DNA of 64,000 bases from Methanomassiliicoccus sp. UBA345 (GTDB lineage Archaea > Thermoplasmatota > Thermoplasmata > Methanomassiliicoccales > Methanomassiliicoccaceae). Under the pieces are notes generated by a model. It saw only the letters and a program-made list of their open reading frames with translations, was not told the origin of the DNA and did no database searches. Position 1 is the stretch's first letter; each line of letters starts with the position of its first letter. Shown here one piece after another: positions 39,758-49,295 of the stretch. The stretch spans positions 63,511 through 127,510 of the forward strand of contig DATD01000035.1 of NCBI GenBank assembly GCA_002504525.1, in the 5' to 3' direction. Made by a program: the position numbers and the translations under genes.

Positions 39758-40108
39758 TCATATCGACGGGCCGGTCACTCCCTCTTCACTGTAGCCGAGG
39801 ATCATGAGCCGGTCCTCTCCCTTGACCCGACGCATGCTGACCTGTTCCTTTCCGACCGCGCTCTGAGGGACGATGATGCCAAGCTTGATTCCCTGCTCCA
39901 ATACATCGTAATATTCGCGCATGCGGCGGGGCAGGGCGCAGGAACGTTTGGACTCGACGAAATCGCATTCCACCATGCGGTCGTTGCGTATGGCCGAGAT
40001 CACCGCGCGGTCCTCCAACCATTCCTCCTTCACCACCGTGCCCTCCGTTGCCTTTAGAGCATCTATTCTCTGACGGGCGGCGCTTCTCATTGCTGATGAA
40101 AGTGTCAT
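39758..40108 (-). CDS. hypothetical protein upstream of sec61-beta
   Basis: 116 residues, mixed alpha/beta, with a probable basic helical N-terminus (M-R-S-A-A-R-Q-R-I-D-A-L-K-A) and a conserved-looking core G-I-K-L-G-I-I-V-P-Q-S-A-V-G-K-E. No family recognised and no signal peptide. ATG 40135 is an alternative start. Same strand as sec61-beta, 60 bases apart. Confidence 0.65.
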   Translation of the reverse strand: MTLSSAMRSAARQRIDALKATEGTVVKEEWLEDRAVISAIRNDRMVECDFVESKRSCALPRRMREYYDVLEQGIKLGIIVPQSAVGKEQVSMRRVKGEDRLMILGYSEEGVTGPSI

Positions 40109-40290
40109 GGAGTAAAATTCAATAGCTCGAGGCATAAGTCATTATGCTCCAAACCTTCGTCTTTTCCCGAGTCCCTCGGACCTAATTCTTCGGCGAACGC
40201 TCCGCGCCGCATCCAGCACGAGGCCCTGGCCAGCGGTGTCTCATCAAATAGTTTTATATGACTTGTTCCTGTTTGCGCTTAGCGGTTAGC

Positions 40291-41835
40291 ATGCACTGGG
40301 CAGATGTTATCGCTCGGGACCTTATCTCCAGGACAGGATCCAACCTCATTTCGACCGGCATCACTCCGTCCGGAACCCTTCATGTGGGGACCCTGAGGGA
40401 AGCCATCACCGCAGAGGCGGTGCGCAAGGCCGTGGTCAAGGCCGAAGGGAGCGTGCGGATGATCTACCTGGTGGATTCCATCGATCCCCTGCGCAAGCGC
40501 TACCCGTTCCTGCCGGAGAACTTCGAGGCCGAGGTGGGAAAGCCTCTGGCCTACATACCATGCCCATGTGGGGAGCACAAGAACTACGCCCATCACTACA
40601 TACAGCCGTTCCTGGACTCGATCCAGGAGCTGGGCATTCATTGCGACGTGCTGTGGACCCACGAGCAGTATGAGCAGGGAAGGTTCGCCGACGTCATCGA
40701 CACCGCCATCGTGAACAAGGAGCGGGTGGCCGACATATTGAAGGAGGTCAGCGGCAGGGACCTCCCCAAGGACTTTTTCCCCTACTCCCCTCGATGCGAG
40801 GAGTGCGGCCGCCTCAGCCACACCAAGGTGACCGCCTATGAGAAGCCGTACGTCGGCTACCAGTGCGCCTGTGGCCATTCCGGCAAGGCGGACATCCGCA
40901 AGGCCGATGGCAAGATGCCGTGGCGGGTGGAATGGGCGGCCAAGTGGAAGGTGTTCGGCGTCACCTGCGAGCCGTTCGGAAAGGACCATGCGGCCGCCGG
41001 AGGCTCCTATGATACCGGCGTGCGGCTAGCCAAGGAGATATTCGGCATCGAGCCGCCGCGGCCGGTGCCTTATGAGTTCGTGCAGCTGAAGGGCAAGGGC
41101 CAGATGCATAAGTCCACCGGTTCTTCCGTTACGGGCGTGGACGCGTTGCGCATCACCCCCCCGCAGGTCATGAACTACATCATCCTCCGGGTGAACCCGG
41201 AGAGGCACATAGACTACGATTCCGGGATGGGGATCCTGGAGATGGTGGACGAGTACGACCGGACGGAGAAAATGTTCTACGCCGGAGGGGCTGAAGAGCG
41301 GGATGCGGACCTCCTACGAGCCTATGAACTGTCGCAGCCGGAGGGTCCCCGGAGCAAGCAGCCGCTGCAGATCCCCTACAGGCATCTGGTCTCATTGGTC
41401 CAGATCGCCGACGGCTTCGACGGCGTCATGACCATCCTCAGGCGGATGGAGATGCTCGACGATTCGGTGGCATCGGAGGACGTGGCCATCCTCAAGCAGA
41501 GGACCGACTGCGTGAAGTACTGGCTGGATGCCTTCGCTCCCGATCAGGTCAAGTTCGAGGTCTGTTCGTCCATGCCGGAATGCCAGCTCTCGGAGCAGGA
41601 GAGGGAGTTCCTGGGAAAGCTGTACGAATCCATGCGCGGCGTGGAGTGGGAAGGAGAAACGCTCCACGATGCCATCTATGGATGCGCAAAGGAATGCGCG
41701 GTGGGGCCGCGCGGGGGCTTCCAGACCCTGTATCGCATCTTCTGCGACCAGAAGCAGGGCCCCCGCCTCGGCTTCTTCTTCTCTACGCTGGACCGCGACT
41801 TTGTGCTCGGCCGGATCAAGGAAGCGTCCGACTGA
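40291..41835 (+). CDS. lysS: lysyl-tRNA synthetase, class I
   Basis: Charges tRNA-Lys. This is the class I enzyme found in most archaea. The HIGH-type motif is T-P-S-G-T-L-H-V-G-T (residues 25-34) and the KMSKS-type loop is K-G-Q-M-H-K-S-T-G-S-S near residue 270. Cysteine pairs near 185-210 (R-C-E-E-C-G-R, Y-Q-C-A-C-G-H) mark its zinc site. 514 residues, normal. I start at ATG 40291; the open frame upstream runs through a TATA-like GTTTTATATG (40251-40260). The 3' end overlaps the convergent gene by 20 bases. Confidence 0.95.
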   Translation: MHWADVIARDLISRTGSNLISTGITPSGTLHVGTLREAITAEAVRKAVVKAEGSVRMIYLVDSIDPLRKRYPFLPENFEAEVGKPLAYIPCPCGEHKNYAHHYIQPFLDSIQELGIHCDVLWTHEQYEQGRFADVIDTAIVNKERVADILKEVSGRDLPKDFFPYSPRCEECGRLSHTKVTAYEKPYVGYQCACGHSGKADIRKADGKMPWRVEWAAKWKVFGVTCEPFGKDHAAAGGSYDTGVRLAKEIFGIEPPRPVPYEFVQLKGKGQMHKSTGSSVTGVDALRITPPQVMNYIILRVNPERHIDYDSGMGILEMVDEYDRTEKMFYAGGAEERDADLLRAYELSQPEGPRSKQPLQIPYRHLVSLVQIADGFDGVMTILRRMEMLDDSVASEDVAILKQRTDCVKYWLDAFAPDQVKFEVCSSMPECQLSEQEREFLGKLYESMRGVEWEGETLHDAIYGCAKECAVGPRGGFQTLYRIFCDQKQGPRLGFFFSTLDRDFVLGRIKEASD

Positions 41836-42769
41836 GCGCACCGCTGTCCGGAAGGCAGGAACGGTTCAAGGACGCGGCACGTCGATCCGCCATCGCCGCT
41901 TCCTCACTCGTGGCTCCCTTGAGGACCATGCACGATGGCCGCGCCATCGACCTCGGCGCCGTTGTGCTCGAACTGTCACCGTTAGACTCGTCCTGCATGC
42001 TCTCCTTGGCCAGGGCATAGGAATGCTCGAACACCCGTGAGTGGCATTGCTTGACCTCGAGCTCAAGGTCGAACAACTGCGAGAACGCCCGGACGTCCTC
42101 GTCGAAACGCCCCCCGTCATTGATGTAATCGTCCAGCTTCAGAAGCTTATGGTATCCGAGCGTCTCGAACATGTACCTTAACCCTTCCACCTCCTCTACC
42201 AGTGAAGTGAGGTCTGCCCGCTCTCGTTTCCTCCTCCAGCTCTCCGCGTAGCCAGAGGTGGCCAGCAGGGTATGCTTGTGTCCCATTATATGCTCTAGAT
42301 AATCTCTTTTCCCACCGATGACGGCGGCGAAGCAATCGTCCACGATCTCCCCGTCCAGGTCCGTCAGGAACGTCATCGGAACCGACGCCTCGTCCTTCAG
42401 TTCAATGAGCCTCTGCTCGGGGCTCCGGCAAAGGCCATAGCAGAAGAGGACGGAGTCAACATGGCCGGCGATCCTGGACAGGATCTCCCGATGGTGCCTA
42501 TCGATGTCACGCCCATCGTGCAGGCCTTCGGAGTTCAGCCACAGTAGTACTGAGAATCCTTCCTTTCCCTTAGCCCTTATCGCATTCTGATCGACCATCA
42601 CAGGCTCCACGTGGCTGCTCCTCTCCTTGGCCTTCCGCGCGAACTGCTTCCCCTCCTCGTTGGCGACCAAGAATAGCGTCCGGATATGTTCGTCCTCCTC
42701 TATCAGGTGGAGAATCTGGTCGGACAGGCCGTAGCAGCCAACGATGCCCATCGTCCCCTTTGGTGGCAT
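41816..42769 (-). CDS. DUF1638-like protein of methanogen type
   Basis: 317 residues, soluble. The core (G-H-V-D-S-V-L-F-C-Y-G-L-C-R-S-P, then D-D-C-F-A-A-V-I-G-G-K, later Y-A-E-S-W-R-R, then R-Y-M-F-E-T-L-G-Y-H-K-L-L-K-L-D-D) follows the DUF1638 pattern, a family common beside corrinoid methyltransferase genes in methanogens. The last 60 residues are low-complexity and probably disordered. A strong GGAGGTG six bases before ATG 42769 sets the start. Family assignment by eye only. Confidence 0.65.
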   Translation of the reverse strand: MPPKGTMGIVGCYGLSDQILHLIEEDEHIRTLFLVANEEGKQFARKAKERSSHVEPVMVDQNAIRAKGKEGFSVLLWLNSEGLHDGRDIDRHHREILSRIAGHVDSVLFCYGLCRSPEQRLIELKDEASVPMTFLTDLDGEIVDDCFAAVIGGKRDYLEHIMGHKHTLLATSGYAESWRRKRERADLTSLVEEVEGLRYMFETLGYHKLLKLDDYINDGGRFDEDVRAFSQLFDLELEVKQCHSRVFEHSYALAKESMQDESNGDSSSTTAPRSMARPSCMVLKGATSEEAAMADRRAASLNRSCLPDSGALSRTLP

Positions 42770-42942
42770 TCTTAGCACCTCCCTTGCTTGGTCGAATGTT
42801 CATGTGCTCGACGTCGTTTGGTAGATTGTGAAAAGATATTTCATGGTGCCTTGAAAAGATGGATTAACGAGTGTGTCGAGCGTTCCGTTCCATCTTGAGG
42901 GAGACAAGCGACGCTGCAATCAATTTCGTCGGGTGAAAGGCC

Positions 42943-43674
42943 TCAGAGTCGCCCCTCTGAAGGCCTGACGATAAGCCTAAGGCGGTTGGTTGCTCCCCGC
43001 CTTTCCTTGATCAGGATGCCGCGGCTCTCCAGATGGTCGACGACCCGTGATACCTTGGCGTTGGACATCTTGGTCCTGGCTACCAGTTCCTTCTGCAGCA
43101 TCGTCCCTCCCGCCCCTAGGATGGCCTCGTAGATCCCCCTCTCGTCGCCCGAAAGCACCTGCAGGATTATACGTTCCTCTTCCAATCTCTCGCTTTCCAG
43201 GCGCCCGGCGAGTTCTCCCACCTGCCGCTTCAGCGCTATCAGCTCTTGGGATTGGGTAGTGACCTTGATCTCCAGTTCCTCCAGGCGGTCGTCCAGGTTT
43301 TCAATGTCGTTGCTAAGGTCCTGTCGGCAGGCCGCCATCTTGGAGCGGATATGCTCATGGGTCTCGACCAGCCGGGTCTCGAGGCTAGCCACGCTCCCGC
43401 CCCCATCCTCGCTCGTTCCTAGGGCCCAGGGATTAAGACGATCGATGCCGGAGGGAGTGATCTTGAAACGGCAGGTGCGGGCATTGCTGAAGGGGGTCTT
43501 TGCCATGAACGCCTCGACCCATCCCTCGCCCGTCAATACTCGGACGGTCTCGGAGACCATATCGGAGGACAGCCCCTTATCCCTCTTCAGGGCGGCGGAG
43601 ACGAGGACGGTCTCGTCCACGCTAAGGGGAAAGAAATCCATTAGGCAGCGCAACACTCGCTCTCCGACCTCCAC
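42943..43674 (-). CDS. winged-helix transcriptional regulator with coiled coil
   Basis: 243 residues. The N-terminal 85 residues look like a first HTH domain (S-S-D-M-V-S-E-T-V-R-V-L-T-G-E-G-W-V-E). Residues 100-165 form a heptad-rich coiled coil (dimerisation), and the C-terminus from 168 is a MarR/IclR-like winged helix (M-L-Q-K-E-L-V-A-R-T-K-M-S-N-A-K-V-S-R-V-V-D). The target is unknown. It lies in a same-strand run with the MetOD1-like sensor protein upstream and the DUF1638-like gene downstream. Confidence 0.82.
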   Translation of the reverse strand: MEVGERVLRCLMDFFPLSVDETVLVSAALKRDKGLSSDMVSETVRVLTGEGWVEAFMAKTPFSNARTCRFKITPSGIDRLNPWALGTSEDGGGSVASLETRLVETHEHIRSKMAACRQDLSNDIENLDDRLEELEIKVTTQSQELIALKRQVGELAGRLESERLEEERIILQVLSGDERGIYEAILGAGGTMLQKELVARTKMSNAKVSRVVDHLESRGILIKERRGATNRLRLIVRPSEGRL

Positions 43675-43798
43675 CTCGACACCTCGAAATCTCTGCGTTT
43701 GAATGAGCTGGGCACCGGTGATTTAATGCTTTGGAGGCCGTGAAAAGGACCGCGGCGGAGCGGAGCTGACTGCCCGAACCGGAGGGGTATTCGTCCGC

Positions 43799-44842
43799 TC
43801 AATGACCTTTCGCGCCCAGCCGCGGGCAGCGCATGTTCCATCGACAGGCCCCGGGAACGCCGTCGCCGCGGTCGATGGTCAGGCGGCACTCCGTCCCTAC
43901 CGCTTGGCATACGCCCTCGGAGAGTGCATCGAAGAGCAAATGGACCACGTCCGGGGCGTCTTCATATGGGCAGCTTCCGACCGCTTCCTCGAAGCCATCA
44001 TCGGTCTGTCGTACTATCGTCGGCTGCTGCATGATCTCGTGCAGCAGAGAAACCATCTTCGCAAGGTCACCTTCGCTATCGCCTTTCAGGCCCATCATGT
44101 TCGCACATTTGAGGCCAGCGGCATGACCGAGCTTGCGCATCAACGGCCGGAGGACCGACAGGGCGCGGTCGCCTCCGATGGCATCCGATAACGCCTGCAC
44201 AGTGGATATCCATAGATTGCTGGCGAACCGTTCGCCCATCTCGAGCATTGCCTCCGGAGGTAGCGTAGGCTCGGTGATGACCATTAAGTTCCTTCCTTGC
44301 TTCAGCCGTTCCTCGGGGAGAGCCGACCGGGGGGCCGCGACATGCTGACAGAATGGATCGCCCCGGTTCCGGCACATCACACGGTGGTCGACACATTCTA
44401 TCTCCATCCCCTCGTACATGGAGTCAAGGAATAATGAGTGCAGTTTGCAGAACCCCTCTTGGCCGGAGTGTCCGAAGGGGCACTCATAGACGGTCAAGGT
44501 GACCGACTGCTCGGTGACCTCCGTCCGGGCGGTGAGACCGGCCGCCGCCGCGTCCAGGTTCATCAGGTGGCCAAGGGTTAACAGGGAGCCCTTGTCCATG
44601 CCAAGCTGCCGCGTTCGAAGCAGCCATTCCTCGCTCATGTTGGCCTTGTAGTACGGACGCAGGTAGCGGACCGAACGCTCGTCCCCCACCACCTCGACCA
44701 GGGAGGCCATGGTCGTGGTCCACAGCTCGCCTATCAGCTCGTTCGCCAGTCTCAGCCTCTCCAGGGGAGGGAGCGTCGCTCGATCGATGACGGGTGGTCC
44801 AGTGGGCGAGCACATCATTTGAGTTAGAACATTTGGAATCAC
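43799..44842 (-). CDS. tandem-domain cysteine-rich sensor protein (MetOD1/V4R-like)
   Basis: 347 residues made of two related halves. The repeat heads align as L-A-N-E-L-I-G-E-L-W-T-T-T (32-44) and M-G-E-R-F-A-S-N-L-W-I-S-T (202-214), both followed by a V-G-D/G-G-D-R-x-L-R-P block. Each half has a Cys cluster (C121, C132, C150, C157, C165; C291, C312, C319, C333, C339) in a G-D-P-F-C-like context resembling the methanogen output or V4R domain. Probable ligand or redox/metal sensor. Start uncertain (GTG 44842 or ATG 44818/44815). Confidence 0.7.
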   Translation of the reverse strand: MIPNVLTQMMCSPTGPPVIDRATLPPLERLRLANELIGELWTTTMASLVEVVGDERSVRYLRPYYKANMSEEWLLRTRQLGMDKGSLLTLGHLMNLDAAAAGLTARTEVTEQSVTLTVYECPFGHSGQEGFCKLHSLFLDSMYEGMEIECVDHRVMCRNRGDPFCQHVAAPRSALPEERLKQGRNLMVITEPTLPPEAMLEMGERFASNLWISTVQALSDAIGGDRALSVLRPLMRKLGHAAGLKCANMMGLKGDSEGDLAKMVSLLHEIMQQPTIVRQTDDGFEEAVGSCPYEDAPDVVHLLFDALSEGVCQAVGTECRLTIDRGDGVPGACRWNMRCPRLGAKGH

Positions 44843-45058
44843 GGCCAGATAATGGTTTGCCAGCTATCCTATCTGATCGGCCCATTGTCCGTGAACTCTT
44901 CTCTAGATCAGCACGCGAGGTGTGCTCGAGACCAAGGGCGCCGAATGGGCATCGGACGATGTTTGGGCGGTCCGCTATTCCAAGGACCCGATGATCTTGT
45001 CCAGGGATCGGAGGATGTCCGCGCCGACCTGCGCCCTGGCCGGTGGGCGCCTAGGATA

Positions 45059-46162
45059 TCACTTGCGCATTATGCCCAGCTGCGTCAGCTTCTCCGGCAG
45101 GTAGGTGCTGGTGACATAGTCCAGGCCGTACTTGGCCAGGGCCTGCTGTTCCGCCTTCCTTCCCATCTTGAGCATCAGCTCGATCTCGTCGCGCCAGTAG
45201 CCGGTGTTGAACCGGGGGTCCTTCAGCTCGGCGTTCAGCGCGCGTACGTCCATGTCGGTGAGGGTGTCGGTCGGCAGGTCGTAGGCCTTGATGTCCGAGG
45301 CGGTGATGCCGATGAACTCCGCCGACGGCGTGGCCAGGTATTCGGACAGGTGGGCGGTCTTGATGGCCCCGTAAGCAACGGAGGCATAGATGCGGAACGA
45401 CCACGGGTCGCCGTCGGTGAACACCACCACCGGCAGGTTCATCTCGTCGCTGAGGCGCTTGACGAACCTCCTGGTGGAGCGGGCCGGCTGACCCTTGAGA
45501 TGCACCAGGATGGCGTCCTCCGCCTCATCGAAGCCGTTCTCCACCAGGCGGTCGAACATACCGCCGGTCTCGATGGCGATGACGAACTTGGCGGAGGTGC
45601 TCTTGAGCTCCAGCTTCTCCTTCTCCACGTTGTACGGGATGCCATATCCGGAGTCGCCGACGTCGTCCCGGCAGTTGAGCGCCTTCATCTTCCCCTTGCG
45701 GTCGGTCTCGACCAGGTTGAGGTCGCCTATGACCCGGGCCCCGTCCTCCTCGGGGCGGAGCTTGAAGTCCTCCCGCAGACACTGCGTGATGATCTCGAGG
45801 TCCTCGGCCAGCCGGTTGCTCTCCTCCTGGGAATGGAACTTGGCCTTGCCCCAGCCCTCCGAGATGTAGTACGACTCTCTGAGCGTGGACGACCGGTTCT
45901 CGTTGATCATGTCCCTGATCAGCTCCAGCATGTAGGAGGTACGGAGCAGCATCATGGCCCCCTGGACCTTCTTGGCCGAGCGGGCGCCTCTCTGGTCGCC
46001 GTACTTCCACACGCTGCTTTTCTTGTCGAACTTTATATTGGCCTTGGTGCGCAGGGGGAGCACCATCTTGGGGATCTTCCCCTGGTCTAGCTGGTCGTAG
46101 ATGGATTCGGAGATGGCGTACAGCCTCCGGATCGCCTCGGTGTTGCGCTCATTGGTCGTCAT
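45059..46162 (-). CDS. top6A: DNA topoisomerase VI subunit A
   Basis: The cleaving subunit of the archaeal type IIB topoisomerase, related to Spo11. 367 residues. The catalytic tyrosine region S-T-L-R-E-S-Y-Y-I-S-E-G-W lies near 92-104. The Toprim acidic motifs are visible as A-I-E-T-G-G-M-F and F-T-D-G-D-P-W-S-F-R-I. The start at ATG 46162 overlaps the top6B stop by 14 bases, so the subunits are made in coupled fashion. Confidence 0.96.
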   Translation of the reverse strand: MTTNERNTEAIRRLYAISESIYDQLDQGKIPKMVLPLRTKANIKFDKKSSVWKYGDQRGARSAKKVQGAMMLLRTSYMLELIRDMINENRSSTLRESYYISEGWGKAKFHSQEESNRLAEDLEIITQCLREDFKLRPEEDGARVIGDLNLVETDRKGKMKALNCRDDVGDSGYGIPYNVEKEKLELKSTSAKFVIAIETGGMFDRLVENGFDEAEDAILVHLKGQPARSTRRFVKRLSDEMNLPVVVFTDGDPWSFRIYASVAYGAIKTAHLSEYLATPSAEFIGITASDIKAYDLPTDTLTDMDVRALNAELKDPRFNTGYWRDEIELMLKMGRKAEQQALAKYGLDYVTSTYLPEKLTQLGIMRK

Positions 46163-48146
46163 TGAGATCCTCCCCTGCCTCGTCGTAGTCAGGTTCCTCG
46201 TCCGCATCCTCCGCCAGCGGAATCTCCTCCTCGCTCTCGGTGAAGTTCAGCCCGGCGACGTTCCAGTCGCCCGGCAGAGGGTCGGCGCCCATCACGTCCA
46301 CCGGATTGATCCCGGAGACGTACAGCTCCACGTCCTGGAACATCTCGGCGTCCAGGCCGTCGAGTTCGAATGAAAGCTCGTATATCTCGGTGGAGGCGAT
46401 GCGGGGCAGCTCCCAGGTAATCTTCTCATCATCCTTCACTTCCGAGGGCCCGAGGGAGCAGGCCTTCTCGTTCAGATGCCCCTTCGGAACGACGGTATGG
46501 ATGACGAACTTCTGCTGCTTGGGCGTGTAGTTGTATATGGACACCTTGACCTTGTGGCGCCCCTTCTCGTACGACACCGAATCATCGATCCACACCACGT
46601 TCATGATCTTGGTTATCGTCCCCCGAAGGTCCGGCACCGGCCGCTCCAGTATGCTCGACGTCTTCTCCGCCATCAGCGGGATGATCACCTGCACGATCTC
46701 GAACTTGGCGCGGGTCTTGCTCTTCCGCTCCTTCTTGTTGAGATGCATGCGGAGGTTCCGGCCGCACGCCTTGAGGGCGAGCTGGATCTCCTCCTGGATG
46801 TTCGGAATGGATGATATGGCCTCCTTGGCCTCGGATGTGAAGGGGATCTTGGTGGACGCGACATGCACCAGGATGATGGCCGGGCCGAACGGGATGCCGG
46901 AGCCGCCCCTCTGCTCCAGCCCGTACCGTCGCCAGTCGGTGTTCTCGATCGCCTTGGTGATGACGCACGCCCCCTGCTGGTACAGCAGCGGGACCCGGTT
47001 GGCGAAACGATAGATCTGCACCTGCTGGTCGCGCGGCAGCCCGCCGCCGTACACGATGCCGACCTCCACCAGGAACGGGTTCCCGGTATGCACCTTCGGA
47101 TCCCTCGTCACCGGGGGGGCGTAGAACTCCGGCTTGATGTCGGCCAGGACGTGCTTCAGCCCCTTGCGGATCAGGTTGTCCCCGATGGGGGACAGGCAGT
47201 CCGCCTGGGGGGCCATGATCTTGACCTTTCCGATGCCTTCCAGCAGCTGCTTGCTCGATTCCAGGGTGAGGTTGGACGGCCTGGTGGTCTCCGGCAGCGC
47301 GGATGCCGAGCAGACCTCCTTGGCGACCCTCTCCGATATGCGGTTGAAATCGTTCTGCAGGAACTTGACCAGGCTGCGCTCCTTGGTGGCCTTGATCATG
47401 TTCATCAGCGTGCCCAGCTCGATGCCGTCCGGATGGGGCTTGATCTCCTTGGTCCTCGGCGGCAGTACGTCGGTGGCCCGGTCGAAGAGGTACTTCTTCC
47501 CGTCGGGGTCGATGAACGTGATGGAAGCATGAGGATTGACGATGGCGGTCTGCCGCAGGTACTCGAACACCGACTGCCTGCCGTTGACGTACCGCCCGTT
47601 CATGTAGAACGACACCCTGGTGCCGTGGGCCACGTCGTTCCAGGGGATGTAGTCCTCCCGCATCAGGATGGGGGCGTTCTTCTTGGTATCGATGATGATG
47701 TCGATCTCCTTGGCTGCCTCCGCCCCCTCCACCTTGGAGCGGGCCGTGGCCGGCTTCCCGGTGGTGATCTGACCATACATGATGGTGGCCGATATGCCGA
47801 TCCCCTGCTGCCCCCGGGACTGCCTGACGGCATGGAACCTGGAGCCGTACAGCAGCCTCCCGAACACGTTCGGCATGGAGGTCGATACGATGCCCGGCCC
47901 GTTGTCCTCCACGGTGACGCGGTATTCCTTCTGGTCGACCTTGTCGATCTTGACGATGATGTCGGGAAGGATCTGCGCCTCCTCGCAGGCGTCGAGGGCG
48001 TTGTCCACTGCCTCCTTCACACCCATGATGAGGCTCTTCACCGGCGAATCGAAACCTAGGATCTGACGGTTCTTCTCGAAGAACTCGGATACCGAGATCT
48101 CCTTCTGACCCTTGGCCAGTTTCTGAGCTGTAGAACTAGAGGGCAT
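46149..48146 (-). CDS. top6B: DNA topoisomerase VI subunit B
   Basis: The GHKL ATPase subunit. 665 residues, slightly long. N-box E-A-V-D-N-A-L-D-A-C-E-E and D-N-G-P-G-I are near residues 45-85. R-Q-S-R-G-Q-Q-G-I-G-I-S-A forms the lid, and the transducer region contains the switch lysine in the Q-I-Y-R-F-A-N-R-V-P-L-L-Y block. The acidic C-terminal tail (D-E-E-P-D-Y-D-E-A-G-E-D) accounts for the extra length. Divergent genes lie upstream. Confidence 0.96.
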   Translation of the reverse strand: MPSSSTAQKLAKGQKEISVSEFFEKNRQILGFDSPVKSLIMGVKEAVDNALDACEEAQILPDIIVKIDKVDQKEYRVTVEDNGPGIVSTSMPNVFGRLLYGSRFHAVRQSRGQQGIGISATIMYGQITTGKPATARSKVEGAEAAKEIDIIIDTKKNAPILMREDYIPWNDVAHGTRVSFYMNGRYVNGRQSVFEYLRQTAIVNPHASITFIDPDGKKYLFDRATDVLPPRTKEIKPHPDGIELGTLMNMIKATKERSLVKFLQNDFNRISERVAKEVCSASALPETTRPSNLTLESSKQLLEGIGKVKIMAPQADCLSPIGDNLIRKGLKHVLADIKPEFYAPPVTRDPKVHTGNPFLVEVGIVYGGGLPRDQQVQIYRFANRVPLLYQQGACVITKAIENTDWRRYGLEQRGGSGIPFGPAIILVHVASTKIPFTSEAKEAISSIPNIQEEIQLALKACGRNLRMHLNKKERKSKTRAKFEIVQVIIPLMAEKTSSILERPVPDLRGTITKIMNVVWIDDSVSYEKGRHKVKVSIYNYTPKQQKFVIHTVVPKGHLNEKACSLGPSEVKDDEKITWELPRIASTEIYELSFELDGLDAEMFQDVELYVSGINPVDVMGADPLPGDWNVAGLNFTESEEEIPLAEDADEEPDYDEAGEDLNDDQ

Positions 48147-48204
48147 CCAGTAACCCCAATGGGAAGGGGTTTAAAAGATTTTAGTCAAGGAGCCGGAAAG
48201 TACC

Positions 48205-49212
48205 CTACTCCTCGAACTCCTTTCCGCAGTTCCAGCAGGTCCGCGCACCCTCGTCCACGGCGGCCCCGCATTCGGAGCACTCGAACTGGGCCTTTCCGCC
48301 GCTGCGTGGCGGGAGCGCCTCGTCATCGAAGCTCTCACCGCACTGCGGGCACCTGCTGGCAGTGGAGGGGACGTCGGCCCCGCATTCGGAGCAGACGAAC
48401 TTCTCCACCGTCTCCGGCGACTTGTCGGCGGGAGCCGGAGGCATCTGCTGCCGCTCCCTCACCACCTGCTCCATCCGCTTCCTGGAGCGCTCGCTGAACC
48501 AGTTGAACGCCAGCAGCATGTAGTACAGCAGCCCGACCTGGAGCAGGAGCGCCAGCATCAGCATGGGCAGGAAGTGGACGAAGATCGAATTGTCCCCCGC
48601 ATGCACCGGGCCATAGCCCTCCACGGTGGAGGTCCATCCGCCGGTGGCATTGGTCACGAAGCGATAGGAGAACAGCGAGCCGTTGTCCACCGCTATCGTG
48701 AGGCCGTACTCGACGCCTTCTGCGTTCGTCCCGATCTCGCTCAGGGTATGATTGCCGACCTCTTCGAAGGTGTACTGGTCAACGATGATGACATTGACAT
48801 CGTAGCCGCTGACGGTGGTATTGGTCACCGTGACGTTGAACGAATGGCTCGTTCCCGCATCGCCCCTGAAGGGGTCGACGTGCCCGTCGACCATCAGGCC
48901 GTCGGGGGACGAGAGCGCGTACCCATCGAAGGAGTTCACGCTCCCAACCGCGGTGAACCAGGTGAACGGCACGCTCAGTACCACGATGAACACCAGGCCC
49001 CAAACTGCCAGCTTGCGCCGGTCCTTGAGGCCGAAGTAGTAGGGCACGTAGAAGCCTACAATAGCGACCAGAAGTGCCCCGAAGCACAGCGTGCCCACAT
49101 AGGATGTCAGTGCCACGCCCACCAGAATTGCGATGGCCAGCCCCAGCGGTACGGCGTACTTCTTCTCCCGGAACCGGAGGAAGCGCTCCTTCAAATCATC
49201 CTGAGAGGACAT
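48205..49212 (-). CDS. membrane protein with extracytoplasmic domain and C-terminal zinc ribbons
   Basis: 335 residues. Hydrophobic helices at about 20-70 (three, L-G-L-A-I-A-I-L-V-G-V-A-L then L-C-F-G-A-L-L-V-A-I-V and L-A-V-W-G-L-V-F-I-V-V) are followed by a beta-rich outer domain (70-200), then one helix near 215-235. The cytoplasmic tail carries two zinc ribbons with C-S-E-C-G...C-P-Q-C-G and C-S-E-C-G...C-W-N-C-G. The zinc tail probably recruits a protein partner; function unknown. Confidence 0.8.
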   Translation of the reverse strand: MSSQDDLKERFLRFREKKYAVPLGLAIAILVGVALTSYVGTLCFGALLVAIVGFYVPYYFGLKDRRKLAVWGLVFIVVLSVPFTWFTAVGSVNSFDGYALSSPDGLMVDGHVDPFRGDAGTSHSFNVTVTNTTVSGYDVNVIIVDQYTFEEVGNHTLSEIGTNAEGVEYGLTIAVDNGSLFSYRFVTNATGGWTSTVEGYGPVHAGDNSIFVHFLPMLMLALLLQVGLLYYMLLAFNWFSERSRKRMEQVVRERQQMPPAPADKSPETVEKFVCSECGADVPSTASRCPQCGESFDDEALPPRSGGKAQFECSECGAAVDEGARTCWNCGKEFEE

Positions 49213-49295
49213 TGCCCCGCCATCATGTTGATGTGCTTAAAAAGTTGCGCACCCCTCGACAATCATTATCATCATCCGCCCCATTAGAACGCCAG

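Noticed and set aside
46863..48059. Long open frame antisense to top6B
   Set aside because: Shadow of a strongly conserved gene; His/Asp/Gly-rich composition typical of antisense translation.
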